From Salinigranum salinum (GTDB lineage: Archaea > Halobacteriota > Halobacteria > Halobacteriales > Haloferacaceae), in NCBI RefSeq assembly GCF_009176545.1, contig NZ_VTOJ01000001.1, forward strand, positions 2,372,552-2,436,551: a stretch of 64,000 bases of DNA, written 5' to 3'. The notes below the pieces were generated by a model that was not told the DNA's origin, did not search any database, and worked only from the letters and a program-made list of their open reading frames with translations. Both the position numbers and the translations under genes were made by a program. This document shows positions 8,755-17,037 of this stretch, in pieces. Numbering within the stretch: the stretch's first letter is position 1; the number at the start of each line of letters is the position of its first letter.

Positions 8755-8772
8755 TTTTAGGCCGCCCTAAAA
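8755..8772. promoter_or_regulatory. Second iron-box-like palindrome, upstream of the RGP-like gene
   Basis: TTTTAGG-CCGC-CCTAAAA is a perfect 7-bp inverted repeat with a 4-nt spacer, the same arm sequence and spacing as the box before the iron ABC operon. On the minus strand a TATTTTA element sits about 25-31 nt before the ATG at 8743 and overlaps the palindrome. This places the box where a repressor would block TBP/TFB or the start site. Confidence 0.75.
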
Positions 8773-8828
8773 TATCTGTTGATCGCGCGTGGAGCGCGCC
8801 CGGGCCCACGCCCGCGTGTCGGCCGCAG

Positions 8829-8901
8829 GATCACACCGGTGTGATCTATCACGACTGAGAACTGGTAAGTGATCGTTAAGTTCTGTAACTCTGAACAGAA
8901 C
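8829..8901. promoter_or_regulatory. Palindrome cluster upstream of the histidine kinase
   Basis: Three inverted repeats crowd 73 nt ahead of the kinase start: an 18-bp perfect palindrome GATCACACCGGTGTGATC (8829-8846), an overlapping GTGAT-CT-ATCAC (8841-8852), and GTTCTG...CAGAAC arms (8880-8885 and 8896-8901) just before the ATG. The position suggests operator sites, possibly for both the kinase and the divergent glycosyltransferase gene. No regulator can be named. Confidence 0.55.
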
Positions 8902-8904
8902 GGC

Positions 8905-10323
8905 ATGGAGGCGCCGATCCCGGGTCGCTGGTCCGTCGACCAGGTGGGAGAGTTCGTCTGGACGGCCCCTGCGGTCGTCGACCTCCCACCGAACTCGGGG
9001 AGTGTCACGGTGCTCACGGTCGGGTTCGTCGCGTGCGGTGCGGCCGTGATGGTGTACGCGTCGCTCTGGACGCGACGGTTGATCGAGTCGGTCGACCATC
9101 CTCCGGTTCGACGGACGTGGCGGGTCCTGTTCGGCCTCATGGTGTTCTTCGTGGTGGGGTATCTCGGGACGATCGCGCTCGTGTGGACGCGGAACCTCTG
9201 GGCGCTGGTTCCAGTGACGGGGGTGGTGTTCGGCGGCGGTGCGGTGTTCGTCCTCCTCGTCGTGCGGACGAGTCACGACACGGTCGATCGACTCGTCGAA
9301 ACGACCGTCTCCCGTGAGTTCCTCAACGACGTCCTCGCGTCGATGGGCGATGCGCTGTTGATCGTCTCTCGGGACGGGCGAGTCCAGGAAGCGAATCCGG
9401 CAGCCGGGAAGTTGTTCGGTCTCGAACCCGGGAAGCTCGTCGGACGGACAGTCGACGACTTCTTCGTGGGCAATGCGGCCGCCATCGGCGTGGGGGACGA
9501 CCCGGCCACGACGGACGGCGAAGCAACGGTCGTGACGGTGTCCGGTGAGACGGTGCCGGTGCTGTACTCGGCGTCGACCCTCTCGGCCGACAGCCACGAC
9601 GGGCGCGGCGTCGTCTGTATCGTCCGCGACATCACCGGCCGCAAACGCCGCGAGGAGGCGCTCAGACGTCAGAACGACCGACTGGACGAGTTCGCATCGG
9701 TGATCTCACACGACCTCCGGAACCCGCTCGGCATCGCACAGGGACACCTCGACCTCGCCCGTGAAACCGGGTCGACGGAACACTTCCGGACGGTCGACTG
9801 TGCGCTCGAACGGATCGAGTCGCTCGTCGACGGGCTGTTGCGGCTGGCGCGACAGGGACAGACCGTCGGCGAGAGCCGTCCCGTTCCGCTCGGCGAGGTG
9901 GTCGACGGGGCGTGGCGGACGGTCGAGACCGAGGAGGCGAGTCTCCGAGTGACCGGCGAACTCGGTTCCGTGGAGGCGGACGAGGACCGATTGCGTCAGG
10001 CGCTGGAAAACCTGTTCCGCAACGCCCTGGACCACGCCGGGAGCCGGGTCACCGTCACGGTGAGTCCCCTCGCTGACGCGCCGGGGTTCGCCGTCGAAGA
10101 CGACGGCCCCGGCGTCCCCGCGGACGAGCGCGGGGACGTGTTCGACTACGGCTACTCGACCGACGAAACAGGGACGGGGTTCGGCCTCGCGATCGTCCGG
10201 ACCGTCGTCGAGGCCCACGGGTGGGACGTCTCGCTCACCGAGGGCGACGGCGGTGGGGCCAGATTCGAGATTCGGACGGCGGGGGCGTTCTCCGATCCGA
10301 CGGGCGTCGAAGCCGCCGCCTGA
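8905..10323 (+). CDS. Membrane-bound PAS-domain sensor histidine kinase
   Basis: The 472-residue protein begins MEAPIPGRWSVDQ; an in-frame ATG 36 nt upstream is less likely because it falls in the palindrome region. Two or three membrane helices lie between about residues 35 and 125. A PAS domain follows (ASMGDALLIVSRDGRVQEANPAA, about 135-250), then the HisKA dimerisation helix with the phospho-acceptor His in VISHDLRNPL (about residue 268), then a HATPase_c domain with N box LENLFRNALDHA, EDDGPGVP and a G2 box GTGFGLAIV. It autophosphorylates on His and passes the phosphate to a response regulator that is not encoded nearby, as is usual for orphan haloarchaeal kinases. The signal is unknown. 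Confidence 0.88.
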   Translation: MEAPIPGRWSVDQVGEFVWTAPAVVDLPPNSGSVTVLTVGFVACGAAVMVYASLWTRRLIESVDHPPVRRTWRVLFGLMVFFVVGYLGTIALVWTRNLWALVPVTGVVFGGGAVFVLLVVRTSHDTVDRLVETTVSREFLNDVLASMGDALLIVSRDGRVQEANPAAGKLFGLEPGKLVGRTVDDFFVGNAAAIGVGDDPATTDGEATVVTVSGETVPVLYSASTLSADSHDGRGVVCIVRDITGRKRREEALRRQNDRLDEFASVISHDLRNPLGIAQGHLDLARETGSTEHFRTVDCALERIESLVDGLLRLARQGQTVGESRPVPLGEVVDGAWRTVETEEASLRVTGELGSVEADEDRLRQALENLFRNALDHAGSRVTVTVSPLADAPGFAVEDDGPGVPADERGDVFDYGYSTDETGTGFGLAIVRTVVEAHGWDVSLTEGDGGGARFEIRTAGAFSDPTGVEAAA

Positions 10324-10353
10324 ACCGATCCCCGTGTCCGCGGGGGCGGTCGG

Positions 10354-10640
10354 TCACTGCGCGCCGAGCGCCGCCCGTTCGTCCTCGTCGAGTTCGAACC
10401 GATCGACCACGTCGTGGAGACTCTCACTCCGCTCCGACAGTCGGACGACCGTCGATGTGATCTCGTCGGTCGCCCAGGTCTGTTCGTCGACGCCCGTGAG
10501 GAACGGCTAGGTCGGCGTCTTCGTCCCCTCGACCGAACTTCGCGCGTCCTCGTTCGTCGTCTCGTCGACTGACTGGTCGCGGTCGGTCTCTCGGCGAGGG
10601 TGGTGACGTCCGCGACGACCGCGCGGTCGTCGTCCACGGA
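10354..10640 (-). pseudogene. Decayed chemotaxis transducer (Htr/MCP) C-terminal remnant
   Basis: Reading leftward, the last 50 codons give FLTGVDEQTWATDEITSTVV and then LSERSESLHDVVDRFELD, the standard end of a haloarchaeal methyl-accepting transducer. An in-frame stop precedes this piece. Further upstream, in another frame, AVVADVTTLAER matches the conserved signalling-tip GFAVVADEV-LAE motif, with the intervening coiled coil shortened. Stops and frameshifts mean no functional product. No sensory, HAMP or tip region is intact, and the remnant is a small fraction of a normal transducer. Confidence 0.7.
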
Positions 10641-10747
10641 TCCGTCGCTCCCCCGGTCGATCGAGCCACCTCGCGCGCCGGGTGAACCGGTAGAACTCGG
10701 GAGATGCTCGACGGGTGCGGTGGCAGCACGCCCGACCACGACTTCAC

Positions 10748-13102
10748 TCAGTCCGTCGTCGTGAGCGACTCCAGCAACCGGACGGCGGGTGCCTTCGCCA
10801 GCGGCTCGTTCGCGTTCCCGCAGTGGGGCGACTGGACGCAGGCGGGACAGCCGTCGTGACAGGAACAGCCGTCGATCAGCCGGGCGGTCCGCCGCATCAG
10901 CGCCGCCACGTCATCGTAGCCGCTCTCGGTCAGCCCCACCCCGCCGGGGTGGCCGTCGTAGATGAAGATCGTCGACCGGTCGGTGTGTGGGTGGTACGGC
11001 GTCGAGAGCCCGCCGATGTCGGCGCGGTCGCAGAGCAACTGCAACGGAAAGAGCGAGATCATTCCGTGCTCGGCGGCGTGGATCCCGCCGTTGAAGCCGG
11101 TCTCACTCCAGCGCTCGCGTATCTCGGCCTCGACGTCGAGCGGGACGGTGAAGTACAGCGCCTTCGTCCGCAGGGTGGTCTCGGGCAGGTCGAGCGTCTC
11201 CCGCCCGAGGGTCGTCCCCCGGCGTGCGTCGCGCCGCTCGTACCCCGTGATTCGCTTGCGCATCGTCACCGTGGCGAAGGTGACCGCGTTGCCGTCCGCC
11301 GGGAGCGGCTTCGAGCGGTGGTCCCGCTCGACCGTGATCTCCTTGTCGTGGAGGACGCGGGTGTAGTAGTCGGCCCACGTCCGGTCGAGCGTCGCCACGT
11401 CGCGAGCGAGGTCCAGCTCCGTGACCTCGTACGTCGTCCCCTGGTGGTGGTAGATCGCGCCGGGGTGGGCGTCGCGGAGCGCGTCGTCGAACGCGAGCGA
11501 GGCGATCACCTCGTTCGACCGCCCGTCGAGCAGGTCGATCTCGCGGTCGGAGATGGTCCGCAGGCTCATCTCGTGCTGGGGGCTCCCTCCACCCGCGTAC
11601 AGCCACCGCATCCCGTCGTCCGTCCCCCTGCGCTCCAGCCGTCCCGCCTCGGTGAGGTCGGCGACCACGTCGGGGAACGACGCGCCGAAGACCGCCTCGT
11701 CCGCCGGTGAGAGCCAGCTCTCGGCGGCGGCGCTGGCGACGTGGTCGGGGAGGAGGTAGTCGTTCGCGGGGTCGGTGACGGCCCGCTCCGGCTCTCCCGA
11801 GAAGAACTCCTCGGGTTCGCCCATCAGGTACTGGTCGAGCTGGTCCTCCCCGCCGACGAGGACGACGAGCGCGGGGTCGTCGCCGCGGCCCGCTCTACCG
11901 GCGCGCTGGTGGGTGGACATCCGCGTCCCGGGATAGCCGTCGAGCAGCACGGCGTCGAGGCCGCCGACGTCGACGCCCACCTCCAGCGCGTTCGTCGACC
12001 ACACGCCCCGGAGGTCGCCCGCGTGGAGGTCGGCCTCCAGCTGGCGACGGCGGTCGTGCGTGAGCGCGGCCTGGTACGCCGCGACCTGCCCGGCGAGGTC
12101 GAACTCCCCGCGTTCCCTGAGCGCCGAGGCGCTCTCCGTGGCGTACCGTTCGGCGGTCTGTCGCGCCCGGGTGAACGCGAGCGTCTGGTACCCCTTCGCC
12201 ACGAGGTCGACGAGGAGGTTCTTCGTCTCGACGTGCGACGACCTGCGGCGACCGCTCCCCGATCCGCCGCCCGCGGTTTCGCTCGCACCCCCGCCCGCGT
12301 CCTCGTACTCCGGGGGGTTCCAGAACAGCCAGTGGCGCGGCCCCGTCCCCGACGTGTCCTCGTCGACCAGCGCGTACGACGGTTCGGGCTGACCCGTCAC
12401 CCGCGCGGCGTGTTCGACCGGGTTGCCGATGGTGGCCGAGCAGCAGACGAACCGCGGCTCCGACCCGAACCGTTCGCACGCCCGCGAGAGCCGCCGGAGG
12501 ACGAGCGCGACGTGACTCCCGAAGACGCCGCGGTACTGGTGGACCTCGTCGACGACGACCAGTTCCAGAGAGGAGAAGAGCCACTCCCACAGCCGGCCCG
12601 CGTGGGGGAGGAGGGCGTAGTGGACCATGTCGGGGTTCGAGAGGACGAACGTGGGGCGACGGTCGCGGACCTCCCGTTTCTCGGTCTTGGAGAGCCGGCC
12701 CGTGTACTGGTCGACGGACACCCGGGAGCCGAAGCCCAGCCCGTGGGAGAGGTCCGACAGCGTCTCGGTCTGGTCCGCGATCAGCGCGTTCTGCGGACCG
12801 AGGTAGAGCGTACGACCGCCGTGGTCCATCGCGCGCTCGAACGCCGGGACGGTGTACGCGAGGCTCTTACCCGACGCGGTCTGCGTGGCGAGCACCACGT
12901 TCTGCCCCGCGCGGACGGCCTCGATCGCCCGGGCCTGGTGGTCGTACAGCTCCTCGATCCCGCGGTCGGCGAGCGCCGATTCGAGCCGGGGTTCGAGGTC
13001 GACGCTCGTGAAGGAGGGGTCGCGACCGGGGATCGTCCGGTGGTCGCGGATCTGTCCCCGGTAGTACGGGCGGTCGCGCAGCCACTCGATGAGGTCGTCC
13101 AC
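10748..13102 (-). CDS. DEAD/DEAH-box helicase with DUF1998 zinc domain (MrfA/Hrq1/YprA type)
   Basis: 784 residues. The first RecA domain has Q-like LYDHQARAIEAVRAGQNVVL, Walker A ATQTASGKSLAY, VVDEVHQYRG (motif II) and CCSATIGNP (motif III). The second RecA domain has ALEVGVDVGGLDAVLL and QRAGRAGRGDD (motif VI). The C-terminal end has a four-Cys cluster CSCHDGCPACVQSPHCGN, the DUF1998 signature of Hrq1/MrfA helicases. Bacterial MrfA and fungal Hrq1 act in repair of DNA crosslinks, so a repair role is likely. It is a single gene, head-to-head with tfe across about 140 nt. The length fits the family. Confidence 0.88.
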   Translation of the reverse strand: MDDLIEWLRDRPYYRGQIRDHRTIPGRDPSFTSVDLEPRLESALADRGIEELYDHQARAIEAVRAGQNVVLATQTASGKSLAYTVPAFERAMDHGGRTLYLGPQNALIADQTETLSDLSHGLGFGSRVSVDQYTGRLSKTEKREVRDRRPTFVLSNPDMVHYALLPHAGRLWEWLFSSLELVVVDEVHQYRGVFGSHVALVLRRLSRACERFGSEPRFVCCSATIGNPVEHAARVTGQPEPSYALVDEDTSGTGPRHWLFWNPPEYEDAGGGASETAGGGSGSGRRRSSHVETKNLLVDLVAKGYQTLAFTRARQTAERYATESASALRERGEFDLAGQVAAYQAALTHDRRRQLEADLHAGDLRGVWSTNALEVGVDVGGLDAVLLDGYPGTRMSTHQRAGRAGRGDDPALVVLVGGEDQLDQYLMGEPEEFFSGEPERAVTDPANDYLLPDHVASAAAESWLSPADEAVFGASFPDVVADLTEAGRLERRGTDDGMRWLYAGGGSPQHEMSLRTISDREIDLLDGRSNEVIASLAFDDALRDAHPGAIYHHQGTTYEVTELDLARDVATLDRTWADYYTRVLHDKEITVERDHRSKPLPADGNAVTFATVTMRKRITGYERRDARRGTTLGRETLDLPETTLRTKALYFTVPLDVEAEIRERWSETGFNGGIHAAEHGMISLFPLQLLCDRADIGGLSTPYHPHTDRSTIFIYDGHPGGVGLTESGYDDVAALMRRTARLIDGCSCHDGCPACVQSPHCGNANEPLAKAPAVRLLESLTTTD

Positions 13103-13245
13103 GACCTCTCTGAGGCGTCGTCGGTTCTAACGGTTTGGGTCACGCGAGACGAACACGGGACGGGCGGAATCGACGTCTGCCCCCGACGCGGCCAGCCACC
13201 ACACATCCGGAACTTTGAAACGACTGACCGGCGGAGAGATACCCA

Positions 13246-13770
13246 ATGGCTTTTGAGGAGCTCTTGAACGATCCGGTCATCCAGAAGTACCTCCACGAAC
13301 TGGTGGGACCGACGGGGATGCCGGTCGCTGCCGCACCGCCGGACGGGGAGGTGACCGACGAGGAACTCGCCGAGGAGCTCGGGCTCGAACTCAACGACGT
13401 GCGCCGGGCGCTGTTCATCCTCTACGAGAACGACCTCGCCTCCTACCGCCGGGTGCGCGACGAGGACTCGGGGTGGCTCACCTACCTCTGGACGTTCGAG
13501 TACGAGAACATTCCCGAGAACCTCGAAGAGGAGATGTACCGCCTGCTGGAGGCGCTGGACGCCCGGGAGGAGTACGAACGCACCCACGAGTTCTACCTCT
13601 GTGAGGTCTGTTCCTTACGATTCGAGTTCGGCGAGGCGATGGACTTCGGCTTCGAGTGTCCCGAGTGTGGCTCGCCGCTGGAGTCGATGGAGAACGGTCG
13701 CCTCGTCGAGGCGATGAACCGCCGCCTCGACGAACTCGAAGACGAACTCAACGTCGACGTGACCGGCTGA
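13246..13770 (+). CDS. tfe: Transcription initiation factor E, alpha subunit (TFE)
   Basis: The 174-residue protein starts MAFEELLNDPVIQKYLHELVG. A winged helix fills about residues 1-90 (EVTDEELAEELGLELNDVRRALFILYENDLASYRRVRD), followed by a zinc ribbon with CEVC at 119-122 and CPEC at 138-141 and an acidic C-terminal helix. TFE stabilises the open promoter complex with RNA polymerase. The length is that of archaeal TFE. Its stop overlaps the next gene's start (ATGA), so it is translated together with the DUF2110 gene. Confidence 0.95.
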   Translation: MAFEELLNDPVIQKYLHELVGPTGMPVAAAPPDGEVTDEELAEELGLELNDVRRALFILYENDLASYRRVRDEDSGWLTYLWTFEYENIPENLEEEMYRLLEALDAREEYERTHEFYLCEVCSLRFEFGEAMDFGFECPECGSPLESMENGRLVEAMNRRLDELEDELNVDVTG

Positions 13771-14441
13771 TGGTCGTCCTCGCAACGAAGTGTTACGTGC
13801 GGGGTGACGCCCGTCGCCGCGCGCTCGACGGGATGGACGCGATGCTCCGCGACGACCTCGGGGATCTGGCCGTCGAGTGGACCGTCGGCGTCCGCGACGA
13901 CGACTTCGTCTCCGTGACGGTCACGGGCGACGACGAGACGGTCGCACGCAACCTCCTCCGCGAGCGGTGGGGCGAGGTGCCCTCCGACGGTCGCCTCGTC
14001 GAGGGCGAGACCTACACGGGGACGCTCGAATCGTGGGACGACGAGGGGTTCGTCCTCGACGCCGGGGCCCAGGTACGGATCCCGACCGCGGAACTCGGCC
14101 TCGGTCGTGGGAGCGCCGGACAGATCCGCGACCGCTTCGGACTCGTCCAGCACCTCCCTCTCGAATTCGTCTACGGCCAGCCCTCGCGGCTCGCCGACGC
14201 GGAACGCGACCGCCTGTACGACTGGTCGCGCGGCCAGGGGCGCGTCAACGTGAACTCCACCACGAGGGGCGAGGCGCGCGCGACGGTCAACCGTGCGGGA
14301 CACGCCGGAGACATCGTCACGGTCGAGCGGCTGGGACTCCTCGAACAGAGCATCGTCTGCGCCGAGGGGACCGACCCGCCGGGCCTCCTCGCGAGTATCG
14401 GCGGCTACCTTCCCGCGGAATTGAAGTGTGTCATCCCCTAG
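13770..14441 (+). CDS. DUF2110 family protein, co-transcribed with tfe
   Basis: The 223-residue protein starts MVVLATKCYVRGDARRRALDGM at the ATG that overlaps the tfe stop. I recognise it as the DUF2110 family that follows tfe in many archaea. The middle (TYTGTLESWDDEGFVLDAGAQVRIPTAEL) has an OB/S1-like feel, and the C-terminal part is RVNVNSTTRGEARATVNRAGHAGDIVTVERLG. No enzyme motif is visible. The tight coupling to tfe suggests a role linked to transcription or RNA, which is inference. Confidence 0.8.
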   Translation: MVVLATKCYVRGDARRRALDGMDAMLRDDLGDLAVEWTVGVRDDDFVSVTVTGDDETVARNLLRERWGEVPSDGRLVEGETYTGTLESWDDEGFVLDAGAQVRIPTAELGLGRGSAGQIRDRFGLVQHLPLEFVYGQPSRLADAERDRLYDWSRGQGRVNVNSTTRGEARATVNRAGHAGDIVTVERLGLLEQSIVCAEGTDPPGLLASIGGYLPAELKCVIP

Positions 14442-14456
14442 AGTCGAGGGGAACCG

Positions 14457-15233
14457 ATGAATCGCCGCCATCTCCTCGCCTTCGCAGGGGTCGCCGTTCT
14501 CGCCCTGACGGCTGGCTGCTTCGGCCCCGGGGCGATCTCCGACGAGCAGCTGGATCAGGAACCCGCCGAGCCGTACGCCTGGGACAGCGGCCGTGACGTC
14601 CACATCGCCATCCAGACCGACTCGTCGTTCCGGGCGGTGTACAACGTCTCGGGCGAGAGCATCGAGCTGTTCAGACGCGACGGCTTCGGCGGTCGGAACC
14701 CGCTGAACGTCCGGGCCGTCAGGTATCGGTACCCCAACGGGACGGTCGTCTCGGGAGCGGAGTTCGAGGCGCGCGGGGGTGAGATCGACCGCTCGCGCGA
14801 GACCGTCACGGTGACGTTCCCCGACGGGGGCGAGGGTGGAAAGCTGGCGTTCACCGCGGGTGCGACCCCGAAACGGTTCAGTCTCCCCGTCTTCGTCGAG
14901 GGGTCGTACGAGGTCGTCCTCCCGCCGAACCGTCGCATCGACATCCCCGTCTTCGGGTCGGTCTCTCCGCGTGGGTCCTCCGCGGAGACCATCGACGGGC
15001 AGACCCACATCCGCTGGGAGGAGGTGACCTCGCGCGGGATCACCGTCCAGTACTACCTCCAGCGTGATATCCCGATCTTCGGCGCGATCGCCGCCGTCTC
15101 GATCGTGATCGGCCTCGGGGGGGCGTACTACTACAAGCGCCAGATCGACCGACTGCGGGAACTGCGCGAGGAGATGGGGCTCGACGTCGAGGTCGAAGAG
15201 AAGGACGACGGCCCGCCGCCGGGGATGCGGTGA
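14457..15233 (+). CDS. DUF5803 family membrane-anchored lipoprotein
   Basis: The 258-residue protein has a short signal and a lipobox LTAGC with Cys21, a beta-rich extracytoplasmic region to about residue 205, one C-terminal membrane helix (about 207-226, IFGAIAAVSIVIGLGGAYYY), then a charged cytoplasmic tail (RQIDRLRELREEMGLDVEVEE). It starts 16 nt after the DUF2110 stop and closes the tfe operon. The family is haloarchaeal with unknown function. Having both a lipidated N-terminus and a C-terminal helix is unusual and suggests a protein held at both ends in the membrane. Confidence 0.75.
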   Translation: MNRRHLLAFAGVAVLALTAGCFGPGAISDEQLDQEPAEPYAWDSGRDVHIAIQTDSSFRAVYNVSGESIELFRRDGFGGRNPLNVRAVRYRYPNGTVVSGAEFEARGGEIDRSRETVTVTFPDGGEGGKLAFTAGATPKRFSLPVFVEGSYEVVLPPNRRIDIPVFGSVSPRGSSAETIDGQTHIRWEEVTSRGITVQYYLQRDIPIFGAIAAVSIVIGLGGAYYYKRQIDRLRELREEMGLDVEVEEKDDGPPPGMR

Positions 15234-15693
15234 GGTGCACGGGACGCGCCGACTCCCGTGTCCGCGTGCAGACGGAGCATCACCCGACACACGGTGAGTG
15301 GACCGACGACGGTGGGAGAAGCCAACTACGACAGGAGGGTGCCTGCACGTCGACCCGGGGGGAGTGAGGGGGGACGAGCCGAACGTGGCTTCTCCCGCTC
15401 TCCCATGGTCGAGTGACAAAATAAGTATTTGTCATTTGATGGGTGACAGCACGGCTCACGACGAGCGGAGAGCATCTGCGTCTATCGAAGAAAACGGGTC
15501 GGTTCGTCACGGACTGTTCCGGCGAACGCTCCGACTCCTCGCGTGTCACCGATACACTCACAAACTGTTTTCAGACCGTGTTTCGTCCGGGCGAACATGC
15601 CCGAACCGGGGCCCCCCGTCGATCCGTTGTCTCGCTCCGATCAGTCCGCCTCTCCGCCACCTTCTGACACACACGTGTCCTGCATTTCGGACG
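15234..15693. other. Gene-poor stretch with a promoter-like AT-rich element
   Basis: There is no convincing gene here. The most AT-rich element is AAAATAAGTATTTGTC at about 15418-15433, which looks like a TATA region for rightward transcription. An ATG at 15439 opens a frame that runs into the TrmB-like gene, but its first 85 codons are Arg/Cys/His-rich, unlike haloarchaeal protein, so I treat them as leader. Confidence 0.4.
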
Positions 15694-16035
15694 TTGACCA
15701 CTGACGACGTCGGCACGGAGGCGATCGAACAGCTCACGGAACTCGGACTCGGCCTGTACGCCGCCCGGACGTTCGTCGCTCTCGTCGCCCTGTCGGGAGG
15801 GACGGCCGTCGACGTGAGTCGGGTGGTCGACGTCCCGCGTACCCGCGTCTACGACGCTGCCGAGGAGCTGGCCGACCAGGACCTCATCCGTGTCGACGAC
15901 TCGACCCCACAGCGGTTCTCGCCGGTCGACGGCGACGAGGCCGCCGAGCGACTCCTCGACGACTACCGGACCCGGGTGGAGACCCTCCGATCCGCGCTGG
16001 CCGCGCTGGAGGACGACCGGCACCGGATCGGCTGA
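15694..16035 (+). CDS. TrmB-type winged-helix regulator (short)
   Basis: The recognisable protein runs from about residue 8 (IEQLTELGLGLYAARTFVALVALSGGTAVDVSRVVDV) through VPRTRVYDAAEELADQDLIRV to a C-terminal helix RVETLRSALAALEDD. This is the TrmB/sugar-regulator winged helix with no ligand-binding domain. The start is uncertain: TTG at 15694 gives 113 residues (LTTDDVGTEAIEQL), while the nearest in-frame ATG at 15439 would add 85 residues of unlikely composition. It is a DNA-binding regulator with an unknown target. It lies 70 nt upstream of the cinA-like gene, which has its own TATA box. Confidence 0.6.
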   Translation: MTTDDVGTEAIEQLTELGLGLYAARTFVALVALSGGTAVDVSRVVDVPRTRVYDAAEELADQDLIRVDDSTPQRFSPVDGDEAAERLLDDYRTRVETLRSALAALEDDRHRIG

Positions 16036-16105
16036 TTCGGCGCTCCTCCGTGTGGCGGTCACCCGCCGCCTCCTGCTTTTTGTATCGGGGGTTCCTAGAC
16101 GATCT

Positions 16106-16804
16106 ATGCGAGTGGCCCTCGTGACCGTCGGTGACGAACTCCTCGCGGGCGACACGGTGAACACGAACGCGACGTGGCTCTGTGAACAGCTCACGAGCCG
16201 TGGCGTCGACGTCGAACGCGTCACCACGCTCCCCGACCGCGTGGCGGACATCGCCCGCGTCGTCAACGAGTACCGCGCCGAGTACGACGCCGTCGTCGTC
16301 ACCGGCGGGCTCGGACCCACCCACGACGACGTGACGATGGAGGGGGTCGCCGCCGCGGTCGGCCGGTCGGTGGAGCAGCACGACGAGGCGCTCGAGTGGC
16401 TCACGACCCACGGCGGATACCAGGCGGCCGACCTCGTCGAGGGGACGACACATCTCCCTGCAGGCGCACGAATGCTCCCGAACCGCGAGGGCGTCGCGCC
16501 GGGCGCGGTCGTCGAGTCGGTGTACGTCCTCCCGGGCGTCCCGGCCGAGATGAAGACCATGTTCGAGGAGATCGCCGACGAGTTCGCGGGCGAACGCACC
16601 TACACGGTGGTCGTCGAGACACCCGACCCCGAGTCGTCGCTCATCCCGGTGATGGAGGCGGTCCAGGAGCGGTTCGCGGTGCGGATCGGCTCGTACCCCG
16701 GCGACTCCGTCCGACTGAAGCTCTCGGCGGCGAGCGAGGAGGAGGTGTCGGCGGCGGCGGCGTGGCTCCGCGAACAGGTCACACCGATGGACGAGGAGGC
16801 GTAG
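16106..16804 (+). CDS. cinA: CinA-like molybdopterin-binding-fold protein
   Basis: The 232-residue protein starts MRVALVTVGDELLAGDTVNTNATWL. It has the MoCF_biosynth fold with VVVTGGLGPTHDDVTMEGVA (nucleotide/pterin loop) and YVLPGVPAEMKTMFEEI, as in the N-terminal domain of CinA. The nicotinamide-mononucleotide deamidase domain found in full-length bacterial CinA is absent, which is normal for archaeal homologues. A TATA-like CTTTTTGTATC lies about 21-31 nt upstream of the ATG. Relatives hydrolyse ADP-ribose or related nucleotides; the exact substrate here is not known. Confidence 0.85.
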   Translation: MRVALVTVGDELLAGDTVNTNATWLCEQLTSRGVDVERVTTLPDRVADIARVVNEYRAEYDAVVVTGGLGPTHDDVTMEGVAAAVGRSVEQHDEALEWLTTHGGYQAADLVEGTTHLPAGARMLPNREGVAPGAVVESVYVLPGVPAEMKTMFEEIADEFAGERTYTVVVETPDPESSLIPVMEAVQERFAVRIGSYPGDSVRLKLSAASEEEVSAAAAWLREQVTPMDEEA

Positions 16805-16818
16805 TCGGCGACCGAGTG

Positions 16819-16941
16819 TCAGCGACCGAGATAGAGCAGCCACGCGGCGGTGACGAGCAGGCTCGCGATCAACACGGCTGCGCCCGTCGCGCCGATGGGC
16901 AACACGGTCTCCGCGGCCTCCTGGAGCACGACAGCGTTCAT
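16819..16941 (-). CDS. 40-aa single-helix membrane protein
   Basis: This tiny gene starts MNAVVLQEAAETVLPIGATG and consists mostly of one hydrophobic helix (AAVLIASLLVTAAWLLYL) with a short positive end. It sits between the cinA-like gene (convergent, 14 nt) and the NAD-kinase-like gene (divergent). An upstream in-frame ATG would add a Cys/Gly-rich stretch that is less protein-like. Function unknown. Confidence 0.55.
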   Translation of the reverse strand: MNAVVLQEAAETVLPIGATGAAVLIASLLVTAAWLLYLGR

Positions 16942-17037
16942 ACCCGATGCGTCCGACCGCCCCGGCATAACCGTGGCGATTCCGGCGACCGCGGACGAGT
17001 CCGCGCCCTTTTGACCGCACACCCACAATCGCCAGCT

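Noticed and set aside
10748..13102. DISARM-type defence because of the DUF1998 helicase
   Set aside because: No DrmB, DrmC or methylase lies beside it. The single gene with the CxC-x3-CPxC-x5-C end fits MrfA/Hrq1 repair helicases. The DNA methylase is 40 kb away.
13593..15419. A 608-codon minus-strand frame over tfe, DUF2110 and DUF5803
   Set aside because: The + strand frames encode recognisable families with coupled starts and stops. This is a shadow.
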